A stretch of DNA of 43,376 nt. Source: an uncultured Rivibacter sp. GTDB lineage: Bacteria > Pseudomonadota > Gammaproteobacteria > Burkholderiales > Burkholderiaceae. Shown in pieces: positions 34,679 through 43,376 of the stretch. The notes beneath the pieces are model-generated. The model saw only the letters and a program-made list of their open reading frames with translations, was not told the origin of the DNA and made no database searches. Location: positions 1 through 43,376 of the forward strand of contig CAMLLU010000047.1 in the NCBI GenBank assembly GCA_946480925.1. Direction: 5' to 3'. Every line of letters begins with the position of its first letter. Within the stretch, counting starts at the first letter, position 1. The translations under genes were made by a program, and so were the position numbers.

Positions 34679-35290
34679 TTGACCTCGGCATCTACCGTGG
34701 GTGGGCCTTCTTCATCACTGTCTTCGTTGATCGACGCGTTGCGCCGGTTGCCGGGCGTGGGGGTGAAGTCGGCGCAGCGCATGGCTTACCACCTGCTGCA
34801 GCACGACCGCGTGGGGGCGGAACTGATCGCCCAGGCGCTGCATTCGGCCGTCACCAACGTGCGGCATTGCGAGCGGTGCTACACGTTCACTGAAGATCCA
34901 GTCTGTTCCACCTGCCTCGACCCGTCGCGTGACGTTCGCCAGCTCTGCGTGGTGGAAACGCCGGCCGATCAGGCGGCGGTGGAGCGCACCGGCAGCTTCC
35001 AGGGGCTGTACTTCGTGCTGATGGGGCGGCTGAGTCCGCTCGATGGCGTGAGTACGCGCGACATCGGCATCAGCAAGCTGCTCGATCGTGTGGCCGATGG
35101 CGTGGTGCAGGAGGTCATCGTCGCGACCAATTTCACGGCCGAAGGTGAAGCTACCGCGCATGTGGTGGCCGAGGCGCTGAAAGTGCGCGGCATCAAGGCC
35201 ACGCGGCTGGCACGTGGCGTGCCCATCGGCAGTGAACTCGAGTACGTGGACCTCGGCACCATCGCACATGCGCTGGTGGAGCGGCGTTGA
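34679..35290 (+). CDS. recR: Recombination mediator protein RecR
   Basis: Protein of about 203 residues. The helix-hairpin-helix [20 protein letters not shown], the zinc finger [16 protein letters not shown] and the Toprim domain ([34 protein letters not shown]) are intact. With RecF/RecO it helps load RecA at gaps. The start is ambiguous: TTG at 34679 or GTG at 34697, neither with a good ribosome-binding sequence, perhaps because a palindromic repeat lies just upstream. Frames starting further upstream run through that repeat and exceed the usual length. Confidence 0.93.
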   Translation: MTSASTVGGPSSSLSSLIDALRRLPGVGVKSAQRMAYHLLQHDRVGAELIAQALHSAVTNVRHCERCYTFTEDPVCSTCLDPSRDVRQLCVVETPADQAAVERTGSFQGLYFVLMGRLSPLDGVSTRDIGISKLLDRVADGVVQEVIVATNFTAEGEATAHVVAEALKVRGIKATRLARGVPIGSELEYVDLGTIAHALVERR

Positions 35291-35303
35291 ACACGACGAC
35301 GCC

Positions 35304-35696
35304 ATGAGCCTCGTTGCCTGGAGCCTGCTGGCGGCCGCGCTGATGCCCATTGGCTGCGCAGGCATCGCCAAGTGGGGCGCGCTGATGCAGCCGCGCCGCG
35401 AAGGCGGCTTCGACAACCACAACCCGCGTGAATGGCTGGCTCGACAGCAGGGCTGCCGGGCCCGTGCGAATGCAGCTCAGGCCAATTGCTTCGAGGCGCT
35501 GCCGTTTTTCATCGGCGCCGTGCTTTACGCGCTGCTGATGCAGGCGCCGGCCGCACGCATCGAGGCATTGGCCGGGCTGTGGCTTGTGCTGCGTGTGGTC
35601 TACGTGGCGCTGTACCTGGCCGACAAACCCACCGCGCGGTCGGCGGTGTGGACTCTTGCGCTGGTGGCCAACGTGGCCATCCTCTTCAGCGCGTAA
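35304..35696 (+). CDS. MAPEG-family membrane protein
   Basis: Small inner-membrane protein of 130 residues with about four hydrophobic segments (about 4-24, 60-80, 85-104, 112-129). The loop NHNPREWLARQQGCRARANAAQANCFEALPFF is typical of bacterial MAPEG proteins, a family related to microsomal glutathione transferases. Its bacterial function is not established. The ATG lies 13 nt after the recR stop, so co-expression is likely. It converges with mltD, 6 bp away. Confidence 0.88.
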   Translation: MSLVAWSLLAAALMPIGCAGIAKWGALMQPRREGGFDNHNPREWLARQQGCRARANAAQANCFEALPFFIGAVLYALLMQAPAARIEALAGLWLVLRVVYVALYLADKPTARSAVWTLALVANVAILFSA

Positions 35697-35702
35697 GTTG
35701 CA

Positions 35703-37352
35703 TCACTGCGCGGCGACGCGCGACTTGCTGGTGCGTGCCGTGCTGCGCGTGGCCTTGGCGGGGCGCGAAGTCTTGGCCGACTTGACGGCCTTGGCGGTGG
35801 GGCGCGAAGCCGTGCGTGATGCATTGGCGGAAGCTCGTTGCACGTACACCACGATCGACTCGCCGCGCGTGAAGCGTGCGCTCGGCGACACCTTGTTCCA
35901 TTGCGCCACTTGCGCTGCGCTGACGCGATAGCGCTTGGCCACCGACGCCACGGTGTCTGCCTTGCCGGCGCGCAGCGTGACGCGCCGCAGCGGAGGAGCT
36001 TCCGGGGCGAGCGACATCATCGCGTTGTCGGCAATGCGCACGGAGACGTCCTGCTCGCGGTGGCCGTTGCGCGGCACCAGCAGCGTGGAGCCTGCGCGCA
36101 CCAGCATGCGCACGGGGATGCGGTTGACCTCGCGCAGCGCGGCTTCGCTCATGCCCACCCGCTTGGCGGCCTCGGCCGGGCGCATGGTCTTGGGCACCAC
36201 CCAGGCGGTCCAGGTGGCAAGCGGGCCCTTGTGGAGCTCGAGGTTCTGCACGAAACGGCTGGCGTTGTCGTAGGGCAGCAGCAACTGGGGCGTGCCGGCC
36301 GCGAGGATGACGGGCTTGTTCAGCGACGGGTTCAATGTCTTGAATTCATCGACGTCCACCTCGGCCAGCTTGGCGGCCAGCGCCACGTCGATGTCGCGCT
36401 GGATGGGCACGGTGAGGAAGTACGGGTGGTTGGCCACCGCGGGCAGCGAAAGGCCGAAGGACTCCGGCTGGGCGACGATGTTCTTCACGGCCTGCAGCTT
36501 GGGCACGTAGTAACGCGTTTCGACGGGCATGCGCAGGCTCTCGTAGTCGGCGGGCAGGCCCGCCTTCTGGTTGCGTGCGATGGCGCGGCTCACGCTGCCT
36601 TCGCCCCAGTTGTAGGCCGCGAGTGCGAGGTGCCAGTCGCCGAACATGCCGTACAGGCGGTTCAGGTAGTCGAGCGCGGCGCGGGTGGAGGCCAGCACGT
36701 CGCGTCGTTCGTCGCGGAAGATGTTCTGCGTGAGGTCGTAGTCGCGGCCGGTGGACGGGATGAACTGCCACATGCCCGAGGCCTTGGCCACCGACATGGC
36801 CTGCGGGTTGAATGCGCTTTCGATGAACGGCAGCAGCGCCAGCTCGGTGGGCATGTTGCGCTTTTCGACTTCCTCGACGATGTGGAAGAGGTAGCGGCTG
36901 CCGCGGTCGGTCATGCGCTGCACGTAGTCGGGTCGCGTGGCGTACCACTGCTCACGGTTGCGCACGAGGTCGCTGCTGAGGTCGGGCATCTTGAAGCCGC
37001 GGCGGATGCGCGCCCACAGGTCGGTGTGGGCGGTGCTGTCGGCCAGGTTCACCGGCTCGTCGGGGCGCAATGGGTCGGTCGGCGGGCCGGCGACTTCCTT
37101 GGCTTCGTCGGCCTCGGGGGCCGAGGCCGCGGCAGCAGGCGCCGAAGCTTCCGAGGCCGGGGCCGATGCTGTGGCAGCGACTGCGGAAGCTGCGTTGGCC
37201 GCTTGCACGGCAGCAATGACGGGTTCGTCGGGCGAGGTGCCCGCATTGGGGTCGGAGATGCTGGCGCAGGCTGCTAGCAGCAGGGGCAACAGCAGGCCCG
37301 CCAAGGCACGAGCGGGAGCAAATGCAAAAGACGCAAAAGGCATCGGCCTCAT
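35703..37352 (-). CDS. mltD: Membrane-bound lytic murein transglycosylase D
   Basis: Peptidoglycan-cleaving lipoprotein of 549 residues. The signal peptide ends in LLAAC with lipidated C29. An Ala-rich linker (about 45-90) leads to the transglycosylase domain with catalytic E178 (LLPFIESAFNP), SGMWQFIPSTGRDYDL and LALAAYNWGEGSV. One clear LysM glycan-binding repeat lies near the C-terminus (about 460-510) and a weaker one before it; the last 40 residues are Lys/Arg/Ser/Thr-rich. The ATG at 37352 overlaps the gloB stop by 4 nt, which favours it over ATG 37370. It is co-transcribed with gloB. Confidence 0.95.
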   Translation of the reverse strand: MRPMPFASFAFAPARALAGLLLPLLLAACASISDPNAGTSPDEPVIAAVQAANAASAVAATASAPASEASAPAAAASAPEADEAKEVAGPPTDPLRPDEPVNLADSTAHTDLWARIRRGFKMPDLSSDLVRNREQWYATRPDYVQRMTDRGSRYLFHIVEEVEKRNMPTELALLPFIESAFNPQAMSVAKASGMWQFIPSTGRDYDLTQNIFRDERRDVLASTRAALDYLNRLYGMFGDWHLALAAYNWGEGSVSRAIARNQKAGLPADYESLRMPVETRYYVPKLQAVKNIVAQPESFGLSLPAVANHPYFLTVPIQRDIDVALAAKLAEVDVDEFKTLNPSLNKPVILAAGTPQLLLPYDNASRFVQNLELHKGPLATWTAWVVPKTMRPAEAAKRVGMSEAALREVNRIPVRMLVRAGSTLLVPRNGHREQDVSVRIADNAMMSLAPEAPPLRRVTLRAGKADTVASVAKRYRVSAAQVAQWNKVSPSARFTRGESIVVYVQRASANASRTASRPTAKAVKSAKTSRPAKATRSTARTSKSRVAAQ

Positions 37353-38119
37353 CTGAATTCGTTTTTCCATTGTCTGATCGCGGCCAGCACGTCGACGGCG
37401 CTGTCGCTGGGCGCGCCGTGGCGACGTGCCGCGGCGCTCACTTCTTGTTGTCTACATCGCAGGAATGGGTTGATCTCGAGTTCCTGCGCGATCGAGCTGG
37501 GCAGTGTGGGCTGCCCGTCGGCGCGCAGTTTTTCACAGCGTGCGGTGTGCAGAGTCACTTCGGCGTTGCCGGGTTCCACTGCGTGGGCAAAACGCAGGTT
37601 GGACAGCGTGTATTCGTGCGCACAACATACCCGCGTGGTGGCAGGCAAGGCCGCCAGGCGCGACAGTGATTCGAACATCTGCGCGGGCGTGCCTTCGAAC
37701 AGCCGGCCGCAACCGGCCGAGAACAGCGTGTCCCCGCAGAACAGCACCGGTGCCTGGCCTGCCACCTGAGCGAAGTAAGCGATGTGACCGGCGGTGTGTC
37801 CGGGCACGTCGATCACCTCGAAGTCAATGCCGAGCAGGTTGGCGCGGTCACCGTGGTCGAGTGCGATGTAGGGCTCGGGAATGCGCTCGCGCCGCGGCCC
37901 GAACACCGGGCCTTGCAGGTGCGGCCTCAGTGCATCGACACCGCCGACGTGATCGCCGTGATGGTGGGTCACTAGAATGCCTGCCAGGTCGAGTCGGTGC
38001 GCGTCGAGCGCACGCACAACCGGCCCCGCCTCACCCGGATCGACCACGAGGGCACGTTGTCCGTCGTGCAGCATCCAGATGTAGTTGTCAGTGAAGGCGG
38101 GTAGGGCAATCAGTTCCAT
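37349..38119 (-). CDS. gloB: Hydroxyacylglutathione hydrolase (glyoxalase II)
   Basis: Metallo-beta-lactamase-fold enzyme of 256 residues that splits S-lactoylglutathione to lactate and glutathione in methylglyoxal detoxification. The metal motif THHHGDH is at 51-57, with further ligands in PGHTAGHIAY, CGDTLFSAGCGRLFEG and CCAHEYTLSNLRFA. Its C-terminus matches the substrate-binding helical domain. The start codon overlaps head-to-head with that of the divergent methyltransferase gene. On the minus strand a TACAAT (38141-38136) and a GGAGG (38134-38130) lie inside that gene's first codons. Confidence 0.96.
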   Translation of the reverse strand: MELIALPAFTDNYIWMLHDGQRALVVDPGEAGPVVRALDAHRLDLAGILVTHHHGDHVGGVDALRPHLQGPVFGPRRERIPEPYIALDHGDRANLLGIDFEVIDVPGHTAGHIAYFAQVAGQAPVLFCGDTLFSAGCGRLFEGTPAQMFESLSRLAALPATTRVCCAHEYTLSNLRFAHAVEPGNAEVTLHTARCEKLRADGQPTLPSSIAQELEINPFLRCRQQEVSAAARRHGAPSDSAVDVLAAIRQWKNEFR

Positions 38120-38927
38120 GACGCAAGCGCCTCCGATTGTAGAGTTGCACCCCTGGCTGCAGACCCCGCCCGGGCGCTACCTGCTGGACTGGGAACAGGC
38201 CACGCTCGACAAGGCGGTGGCCGACGTGTTCGGCTTCCATGCATTGCAGCTCGGTCGCCCTGAACTCGATGCACTGCAGGCCAACCGCATGCCGCACCGC
38301 TGGCTTGCGCTGGACAGCGAGCATGACCCCGGCTCGGTGCTGGCAGCCTCGTTCCGGGCTGACGGCGATGCGCCCCGCGGCGTGGCGCTGCATTGTGATT
38401 TCGACGCGCTGCCGTTCCCCAACCAGAGCCTCGATCTCGTGGTGCTGCCGCATGCGCTGGAGCTCACGCGTGACCCGCACCACGCGTTGCGCGAGGTGGA
38501 GCGGGTGCTGGTGCCCGAGGGCCGCGTGGTCATCGTGGGCTTCAACCCGGCCAGCCTGTGGGGGCTGCGCCAGCGCTGGGGCCGCATGTGCACGCGGCTG
38601 GGCTTTGGCAGCCTCTTCTTGCCGCGCTCGGGTGACTTCATCGGCTACTGGCGGCTGCGCGACTGGCTGCGCCTGTTGAGCTTCGAGGTCGAGTCGGCCC
38701 ACTTCGGCTGCTACCGGCCGGCCATGCGTTCGCAGCGATGGATCGACCGTTTCAGCTGGATCGAGCCCGTCGGCGAGCGTTGGTGGCCGGTGCTCGGTGC
38801 GGTCTACTTTCTCAGCGCCGTCAAGCGGGTGCGCGGTATGCGCCTGCTCGGGCTGGCGCGTACCAAGAACGCCAAGCCGCGCACTGCGCCGGCGGTGGCG
38901 ACCAACAAGCACAAGGAAGCGAATTGA
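38118..38927 (+). CDS. Class I SAM-dependent methyltransferase (Methyltransf_11 type)
   Basis: Protein of 269 residues. The N-terminal segment [31 protein letters not shown] precedes a Rossmann-like methyltransferase core with [18 protein letters not shown] (post-II region) and [20 protein letters not shown] (motif III). The glycine-rich SAM loop is poorly conserved, as is common in this subgroup. Substrate unknown. Genes of this type are often found between gloB and rnhA in betaproteobacteria. The ATG at 38118 shares bases with the gloB start. Its stop overlaps the TTG start of rnhA by 4 nt. Confidence 0.85.
   Translation: MTQAPPIVELHPWLQTPPGRYLLDWEQATLDKAVADVFGFHALQLGRPELDALQANRMPHRWLALDSEHDPGSVLAASFRADGDAPRGVALHCDFDALPFPNQSLDLVVLPHALELTRDPHHALREVERVLVPEGRVVIVGFNPASLWGLRQRWGRMCTRLGFGSLFLPRSGDFIGYWRLRDWLRLLSFEVESAHFGCYRPAMRSQRWIDRFSWIEPVGERWWPVLGAVYFLSAVKRVRGMRLLGLARTKNAKPRTAPAVATNKHKEAN
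38136..38141 (-). promoter_or_regulatory. Candidate -10 of gloB inside the divergent methyltransferase gene
   Basis: Minus-strand TACAAT would start transcription near 38129, ten bases before the gloB ATG. A GGAGG ribosome-binding sequence at 38134-38130 would then fall upstream of the transcript start, so either the real promoter is further upstream or the leader lacks this site. Confidence 0.35.
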
Positions 38928-39379
38928 GCGAAGCAGCAGGCAGCAGCGCCCGCGTGGTGATCTATACCGACGGCGCCTGCAAGGGCAATCCTGGCCCGGG
39001 TGGCTGGGGCGTGTGGATGAAAAGCGGCGCCCACGAGAAGGAGATGTGCGGCGGCGAAGCGGTAACCACCAACAACCGCATGGAACTCACGGCAGTGATC
39101 GAGGCACTCACCGCGTTGAAGCGCCCATGCGAGGTGGTGCTCTACACAGACAGCGAATACGTGCGCAAGGGCATCACCGAATGGATCCACGGCTGGAAGA
39201 CCCGCGGCTGGAAGACGGCCGACAAGAAGCCGGTGAAAAACGCGGACCTCTGGCAGCAGCTCGACGTACTGTCGCAGGGCCATCGCATCGACTGGCGCTG
39301 GGTGCGCGGCCATGCCGGCGACCCTGGCAACGAAAAGGCAGACATGCTGGCCAACCGGGGCGCAGCGCAGTACGTGTGA
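38924..39379 (+). CDS. rnhA: Ribonuclease HI
   Basis: Enzyme of 151 residues cleaving RNA in RNA-DNA hybrids. The catalytic residues are D16 ([17 protein letters not shown]), E54 ([13 protein letters not shown]), D76 (LYTDSEYV) and D140 ([10 protein letters not shown]), with H130 in the flexible loop; the basic protrusion ([20 protein letters not shown]) is present. The start is TTG at 38924 within a TTGA overlap with the methyltransferase stop, supported by AAGGAAG five bases upstream; an ATG start is absent. Confidence 0.96.
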   Translation: MSEAAGSSARVVIYTDGACKGNPGPGGWGVWMKSGAHEKEMCGGEAVTTNNRMELTAVIEALTALKRPCEVVLYTDSEYVRKGITEWIHGWKTRGWKTADKKPVKNADLWQQLDVLSQGHRIDWRWVRGHAGDPGNEKADMLANRGAAQYV

Positions 39380-39499
39380 TCGAGGCCCCGACAGGGGGTG
39401 GTGCCGAAGGTTTCTGCTCCGTAAACGACTGTAAGGAAGTCATGCGCTTGCGGTACGCTTGGTTACTTTGCTTCCCGCCCGGTCTTCCCTGACAACCCC

Positions 39500-40702
39500 A
39501 TGAAGAAACTCCACGCCATCGTGGCCGTCGTCGGCCTGTTGAGCGCCTCGGTATTGGCCTATTGGTGGCAGCACCGCCCAAACGGCGCGGCCGTCGTTGG
39601 CGGTGCGGCGCCCGCAGGTGAACGTGCGGGGCAGGCGCAAGGCGGCGGAGCGGGGGCTGGGCCGGTGCCTGTGGAAGTGGCTCGTGCCGAAACACGCCCG
39701 TTGCAGGACGATGCCACCGCGGTGGGCAGCCTGCGCTCGCGGCAGGGCGTGATGGTGCGCCCCGAGGTCAGCGGGCGTGTCGCGCGGCTGGGCTTCGGCG
39801 ATGGCCAGCGCGTGCGGCGCGGGCAGGTGCTGGTGCAGCTCGACGACACGCTGCAAATTGCGCAGCTGCAGCAGGCCGAGGCGCAGGCGAGCATCGCGCG
39901 CACCAACTACCAACGCAACAAGGAACTGGTGGCTCAGAACTTCGTGAGCCGCAGCGTGCTCGACCAGAGCGAGGCCAACCTGCAGGTTGCCGAGGCGCAG
40001 GTGGCGCTGGCGCGGGCCCAGCTCAGCCGCATGAAGATCGTGGCGCCGTTCGACGGCACGGCCGGCATCCGCAACGTCAACGTGGGCGACTACGTGAAAG
40101 ACGGTACCGATCTCGTCACGCTGGAAGACACCTCCAGCATGTACGTCGACTTCCGCCTGCCCGAGCGCTTCCTGCCCAAGGTGCAGCCGAAGCAGAAGGT
40201 CACGGTGATGGTGGACGCGCTGCCCGACAAGCAGTTCGAAGCCAGGGTCGAGGCGCTCGATCCGCAGGTCGATGCCAACGGCCGTGCCCTGCTGGTGCGC
40301 GCCCGCGTCGACAACGCCGGCCAGCTGTTGCGCCCGGGCATGTTCGCCCGCGTGCGGCTGGTGCTGGCCGAGAAGCCCGATGCGGTGCTGGTGCCCGAAG
40401 AGGCGCTGGTGCCGCAGGGCGACAAGCAGTTCCTGCTCAAGGTGGTGCAAGGCCCGGAGGGGCCGGCTTCCGAGCGGCTGGAGGTGGCCACCGGCCTGCG
40501 CCGCAACGGCAAGGTCGAAATCCTGTCCGGCGTCGCCGGGGGCGATACGGTGGTGACGGCCGGGCAAGCCGCGCTGATGCGCGGGCAGAGCCGGCCGGTG
40601 CGTGTGGTCGAACTCGGCCGTGCCGGTGGTGGGCAAGGTGCCGCACGCCCTGCGAGCGGAGCTTCCGGTGCGGGTCCGGCAGCGTCGGCCGTGGCGGGCT
40701 GA
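39500..40702 (+). CDS. RND efflux periplasmic adaptor (membrane fusion protein)
   Basis: Adaptor of 400 residues. An N-terminal hydrophobic segment (about 5-23) serves as membrane anchor or signal. A Gly/Ala-rich stretch follows, then the half-lipoyl domain (MVRPEVSGRVARLGFGDGQRVRRGQVLVQLDD), an alpha-hairpin (about 110-165), the second lipoyl half (IVAPFDGTAGIRNVNVGDYV) and beta-barrel and proximal domains. It would connect the inner-membrane pump encoded just downstream with an outer-membrane channel whose gene is not in the window. No good ribosome-binding sequence is seen; the 120 bp upstream show no clear promoter. Confidence 0.93.
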   Translation: MKKLHAIVAVVGLLSASVLAYWWQHRPNGAAVVGGAAPAGERAGQAQGGGAGAGPVPVEVARAETRPLQDDATAVGSLRSRQGVMVRPEVSGRVARLGFGDGQRVRRGQVLVQLDDTLQIAQLQQAEAQASIARTNYQRNKELVAQNFVSRSVLDQSEANLQVAEAQVALARAQLSRMKIVAPFDGTAGIRNVNVGDYVKDGTDLVTLEDTSSMYVDFRLPERFLPKVQPKQKVTVMVDALPDKQFEARVEALDPQVDANGRALLVRARVDNAGQLLRPGMFARVRLVLAEKPDAVLVPEEALVPQGDKQFLLKVVQGPEGPASERLEVATGLRRNGKVEILSGVAGGDTVVTAGQAALMRGQSRPVRVVELGRAGGGQGAARPASGASGAGPAASAVAG

Positions 40703-40720
40703 GGCGGCAAGGAGCTCTTC

Positions 40721-43376
40721 ATGCAGTTGGCAGAAACCTCGATCCGCCGGCCGGTCTTCGCCACCGTGCTGTCGCTGCTGCTGGTGCTGGTGGGCCTGGT
40801 GTCGTTCCGCCAGCTGCAGGTGCGCGAGTACCCCCGCATCGACGAGCCGGTGGTCAACGTCACCACGCGGCTGACGGGTGCCTCTTCGGAGGTGATCGAG
40901 TCGCAGGTCACCAAGCCGCTCGAAGACTCCATCGCCGGCATCGAGGGCGTGGACATCATCACCTCGGTGTCGCGTTCCGAGCAGAGCCAGATCACGGTGC
41001 GCTTCAAGCTCACCAAGAGCCCTGAAGACGCCGCGGCCGACGTGCGCGACCGCGTCTCGCGCGTGCGGGGGCGGCTGCCCGATGCGATCGACGAGCCGGT
41101 CATCTCGAAGGTGGAGGCCGATGCCACGCCCACCATCTGGCTGGCCTTCAGCAGCGAGTCGATGTCGCCGCTGGAGATCACCGACCTCATCAACCGCATC
41201 GTCAAGCCGCGGCTGCAGACGGTGCCGGGCGTGGCCGACGTGCAGATCAACGGCGATCGCCAGTTCTCGATGCGCATCTGGGTGGACCCGGACAGGCTCG
41301 CCGCCTACCGGCTCACCGTGCAGGACGTGGAAGACGCGTTGCGCAAGCAGAACCTCGAAGTGCCGGCCGGGCGCATCGAGAGCCAGCAGCGCGAGTTCAG
41401 CGTCACGGCGCGCACCGACCTCACCACCGTCGCGCAGTTCGGCGACATCGCCCTCAAGACGGTGAACGGCTATACGGTGCGCATGCGCGAGGTGGCCCGC
41501 ATCGAGCAGGCCGCCGCCAGCGAACGCTCGAGCGTGCGGCTCAACGGCGTGCCGGCCATTTCGATGGGCGTGATCCGCCAGGCCACGGCCAACCCGCTGG
41601 AGGTGTCGGCCGGTGTCTACGAGGTGATGCCCAAGATCCAGCAGGACTTGCCGCCGGGCGTGAAGGTGCAGCAGGCCAACGACAACTCGGTGTTCATCGA
41701 CCGCTCCATCAAGTCGGTGTACCAGACCATCGGCGAGGCGGTGGTGCTGGTGGCGCTGGTGGTGTTCGTATTCCTGCGCACGCTGCGTGCCTCGATCATT
41801 CCGCTGGTCACCATTCCGGTGAGCCTGATCGGTGTGTTCGGCATCATGGCCGCCGCCGGTTTCTCGATCAACACGCTCACGCTGCTGGCGCTGGTGCTGG
41901 CCATCGGCCTGGTGGTGGACGACGCGATCGTCGTGCTCGAGAACATCTTCCGCCACATCGAGGAAGGGCTGTCGCCGTTCCAGGCGGCCCTCAAGGGTGC
42001 CAAGGAAGTGGGCTTCGCAGTGGTCGCGATGACGCTCACGCTCGCGGCGGTGTATGCGCCGCTGGCCTTCACGCCGGGGCGCACCGGCCGGCTGTTCGTG
42101 GAGTTCGCGCTGACGCTGGCAGGCGCCGTGGTCGTTTCCGGCTTCACCGCGCTCACGCTCACGCCGATGATGTGCAGCAAGCTGCTGCGCCACAACGCGA
42201 GCCCGAACCGTTTCGACCGCGGCATGGAGGTGGGGCTGGTGTGGGTCACCGCGCGCTACGAATCCACGCTGCGTTGGGTGCTCGGTCATCGCTGGGTGGT
42301 GCTGCTGGTGATGGTGGCAGCCGGTGGCGGCAGCTGGTGGCTCTTTTCCACCACGCGCAGCGAACTCGCGCCGCTCGAAGACCGCGGCGTGATCCTGGCC
42401 ACGGTGAACGCGCCAGACGGCGCGACGCTCGCCTACACGCAGCGCTACATGCAGGAGATCGAGCGCATCGGCATGACGTATCCGGAGTTCGACCGGGTGT
42501 TCGTCGTCACCGGCAACCCCACGGTGTCTCAAGGCATCTCGTTCCTGCGCACGACCGACTGGGATGCACGTTCGCGCACCACGATGCAACTGGCGCGCGA
42601 GCTGCAGCCCAGGTTCGCACAACTGCCGGGCGTCACGGCCTTCCCGATCACGCCGCCGTCGCTGGGCGGCAGTTTCCGCGAGCGGCCGGTGAACTACGTG
42701 ATCGTCACGTCCGACTCCTACGAGAACCTGGCGCGGGTGGCGCAGCAGTTCCTGGCCGAGATGGCCAAGAACCCCAAGCTCGTGCAGCCCGACATCGACC
42801 TGCGCCTGAACAAGCCCGAGATATTCATCCAGGTGGACCGCGACCGCGCCGCCGATGCCGGCGTGGCGGTGGACCAGGTGGCGCGCACCATCGAAACCAT
42901 GCTGGGCGGCCGCAACGTGACGCGCTACAAGCGCGACGCCGAGCAGTACGACGTGATCGTGCAGACGCAGGCCAGCGGCCGCACGACACCCGAGGACATC
43001 GAGAAGATCTTCGTGCGCGGCAACAAGAACGGCGTGGAAACCATGATCCCGCTGTCGTCACTGGTGAACGTGCGCGAATCGGTGAGCCCGCGCGAGCTCA
43101 ACCACTTCAACCAGCGCCGCTCGGTGAGCATCACCGCCAACCTGGCGCCGGGCTACACGCAGGGCGAGGCACTGGAGTTCATGAATGCCACGGCCGAGAA
43201 GATCCTGAAGCCCGGCTATTCCACCGAGCTGGCCGGCTCCATGCGTGAGTTCAAGTCGTCCAGCGGCGCGTTGGGGCTCGTGTTCGTGCTGGCGCTGCTG
43301 TTCATCTTCCTGGTGCTGTCTGCGCAGTTCGAGAGCTTCGTCGATCCGTTCGTGATCATGCTGTCGGTGCCGCTGT
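40721..43376 (+). CDS. RND multidrug efflux pump permease (HAE1 family), truncated by window end
   Basis: The first 885 codons of an AcrB/MexB-type proton-driven exporter; the rest (about 150 residues) lies beyond the window. The opening MQLAETSIRRPVFATVLSLL is the first helix. The proton-relay pair D400-D401 occurs in LVVDDAIVVLEN; the GLSPFQAALKGAKEVGFAVVAMTLTLAAVYAPLAF segment is typical. A large periplasmic domain follows helices 2-6, and the visible part ends in LVFVLALLFIFLVLSAQFESF. AAGGAG six bases before the ATG gives good initiation. Paired with the upstream adaptor. Its substrates cannot be told from sequence. Confidence 0.95.
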   Translation, partial: MQLAETSIRRPVFATVLSLLLVLVGLVSFRQLQVREYPRIDEPVVNVTTRLTGASSEVIESQVTKPLEDSIAGIEGVDIITSVSRSEQSQITVRFKLTKSPEDAAADVRDRVSRVRGRLPDAIDEPVISKVEADATPTIWLAFSSESMSPLEITDLINRIVKPRLQTVPGVADVQINGDRQFSMRIWVDPDRLAAYRLTVQDVEDALRKQNLEVPAGRIESQQREFSVTARTDLTTVAQFGDIALKTVNGYTVRMREVARIEQAAASERSSVRLNGVPAISMGVIRQATANPLEVSAGVYEVMPKIQQDLPPGVKVQQANDNSVFIDRSIKSVYQTIGEAVVLVALVVFVFLRTLRASIIPLVTIPVSLIGVFGIMAAAGFSINTLTLLALVLAIGLVVDDAIVVLENIFRHIEEGLSPFQAALKGAKEVGFAVVAMTLTLAAVYAPLAFTPGRTGRLFVEFALTLAGAVVVSGFTALTLTPMMCSKLLRHNASPNRFDRGMEVGLVWVTARYESTLRWVLGHRWVVLLVMVAAGGGSWWLFSTTRSELAPLEDRGVILATVNAPDGATLAYTQRYMQEIERIGMTYPEFDRVFVVTGNPTVSQGISFLRTTDWDARSRTTMQLARELQPRFAQLPGVTAFPITPPSLGGSFRERPVNYVIVTSDSYENLARVAQQFLAEMAKNPKLVQPDIDLRLNKPEIFIQVDRDRAADAGVAVDQVARTIETMLGGRNVTRYKRDAEQYDVIVQTQASGRTTPEDIEKIFVRGNKNGVETMIPLSSLVNVRESVSPRELNHFNQRRSVSITANLAPGYTQGEALEFMNATAEKILKPGYSTELAGSMREFKSSSGALGLVFVLALLFIFLVLSAQFESFVDPFVIMLSVPL

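Noticed and set aside
39440..42622. Long open frame (about 1060 codons) on the minus strand opposite the efflux genes
   Set aside because: Composition (His/Arg/Asp-rich, low complexity) is a high-GC shadow of the adaptor and pump genes.
1..43376. tRNA or rRNA genes, CRISPR arrays, insertion sequences, prophage or integron features
   Set aside because: None seen on reading both strands; all large open stretches are accounted for by conserved genes or their shadows.

Overview
The window is about 43.4 kb of GC-rich chromosomal DNA. Gene order and protein style point to a betaproteobacterium of the order Burkholderiales, probably the Rubrivivax/Leptothrix/Roseateles side of the order. The supporting groupings are trxA-rho-rpmE2, dnaX-ybaB-recR with the 4.5S RNA gene nearby, mltD-gloB next to a methyltransferase and rnhA, and pstSCAB-phoU-phoB-phoR in one run. 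The species assignment is inference. I saw no tRNA or rRNA gene, insertion sequence, phage gene or CRISPR array.

Layout. (1) 1-3201, minus strand: a GtsABCD-type sugar ABC transporter, its ATPase cut by the window edge. (2) 3373-6779, minus: a TctE/TctD-like sensor kinase and response regulator behind an orphan substrate-binding protein; together they look like a sensory unit that could control the transporter. (3) 6908-14245: a small fasciclin lipoprotein gene (minus) divergent from the phosphate operon pstS-pstC-pstA-pstB-phoU-phoB-phoR (plus). The shared intergenic region holds what look like two separate, oppositely oriented Pho boxes. (4) 14288-18244, minus: trxA, rho, rpmE2 and an ArnT-like membrane glycosyltransferase. 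(5) 18364-24377, plus: an AddB/AddA-type double-strand-break repair nuclease-helicase pair. (6) 24479-28805, plus: two paralogous kinase-HDOD proteins, the first a pseudokinase by its motifs, the second an intact kinase with an added GAF domain. (7) 28838-30697, minus: a secreted animal-type alpha-amylase with a starch-binding domain. (8) 30983-32281, minus: the 4.5S RNA gene and a diverged PurM-family gene. (9) 32362-35696, plus: dnaX, ybaB, a palindromic repeat element, recR and a MAPEG-family membrane protein. (10) 35703-38119, minus: mltD and gloB. (11) 38118-43376, plus: a methyltransferase, rnhA and an RND efflux adaptor with its pump, cut by the window end.

Regulatory structure is visible in several places. 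Both binding-protein transporter operons (gts and pst) carry a terminator-like hairpin directly after the binding-protein gene, which fits making more binding protein than membrane components. rho has a consensus -10 overlapping the trxA stop codon and a leader of about 217 nt with several stem-loops. Many promoters here seem to use a TACAAT-like -10; for the 4.5S RNA gene it predicts exactly the observed RNA 5' end.

Most of the window is conserved housekeeping. The parts most worth following are the fasciclin lipoprotein as a likely Pho-regulon member, the kinase/pseudokinase HDOD pair, the PurM homologue lacking its signature loop, and the orphan binding protein beside a two-component system. 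None of these can be called a new system from sequence alone.
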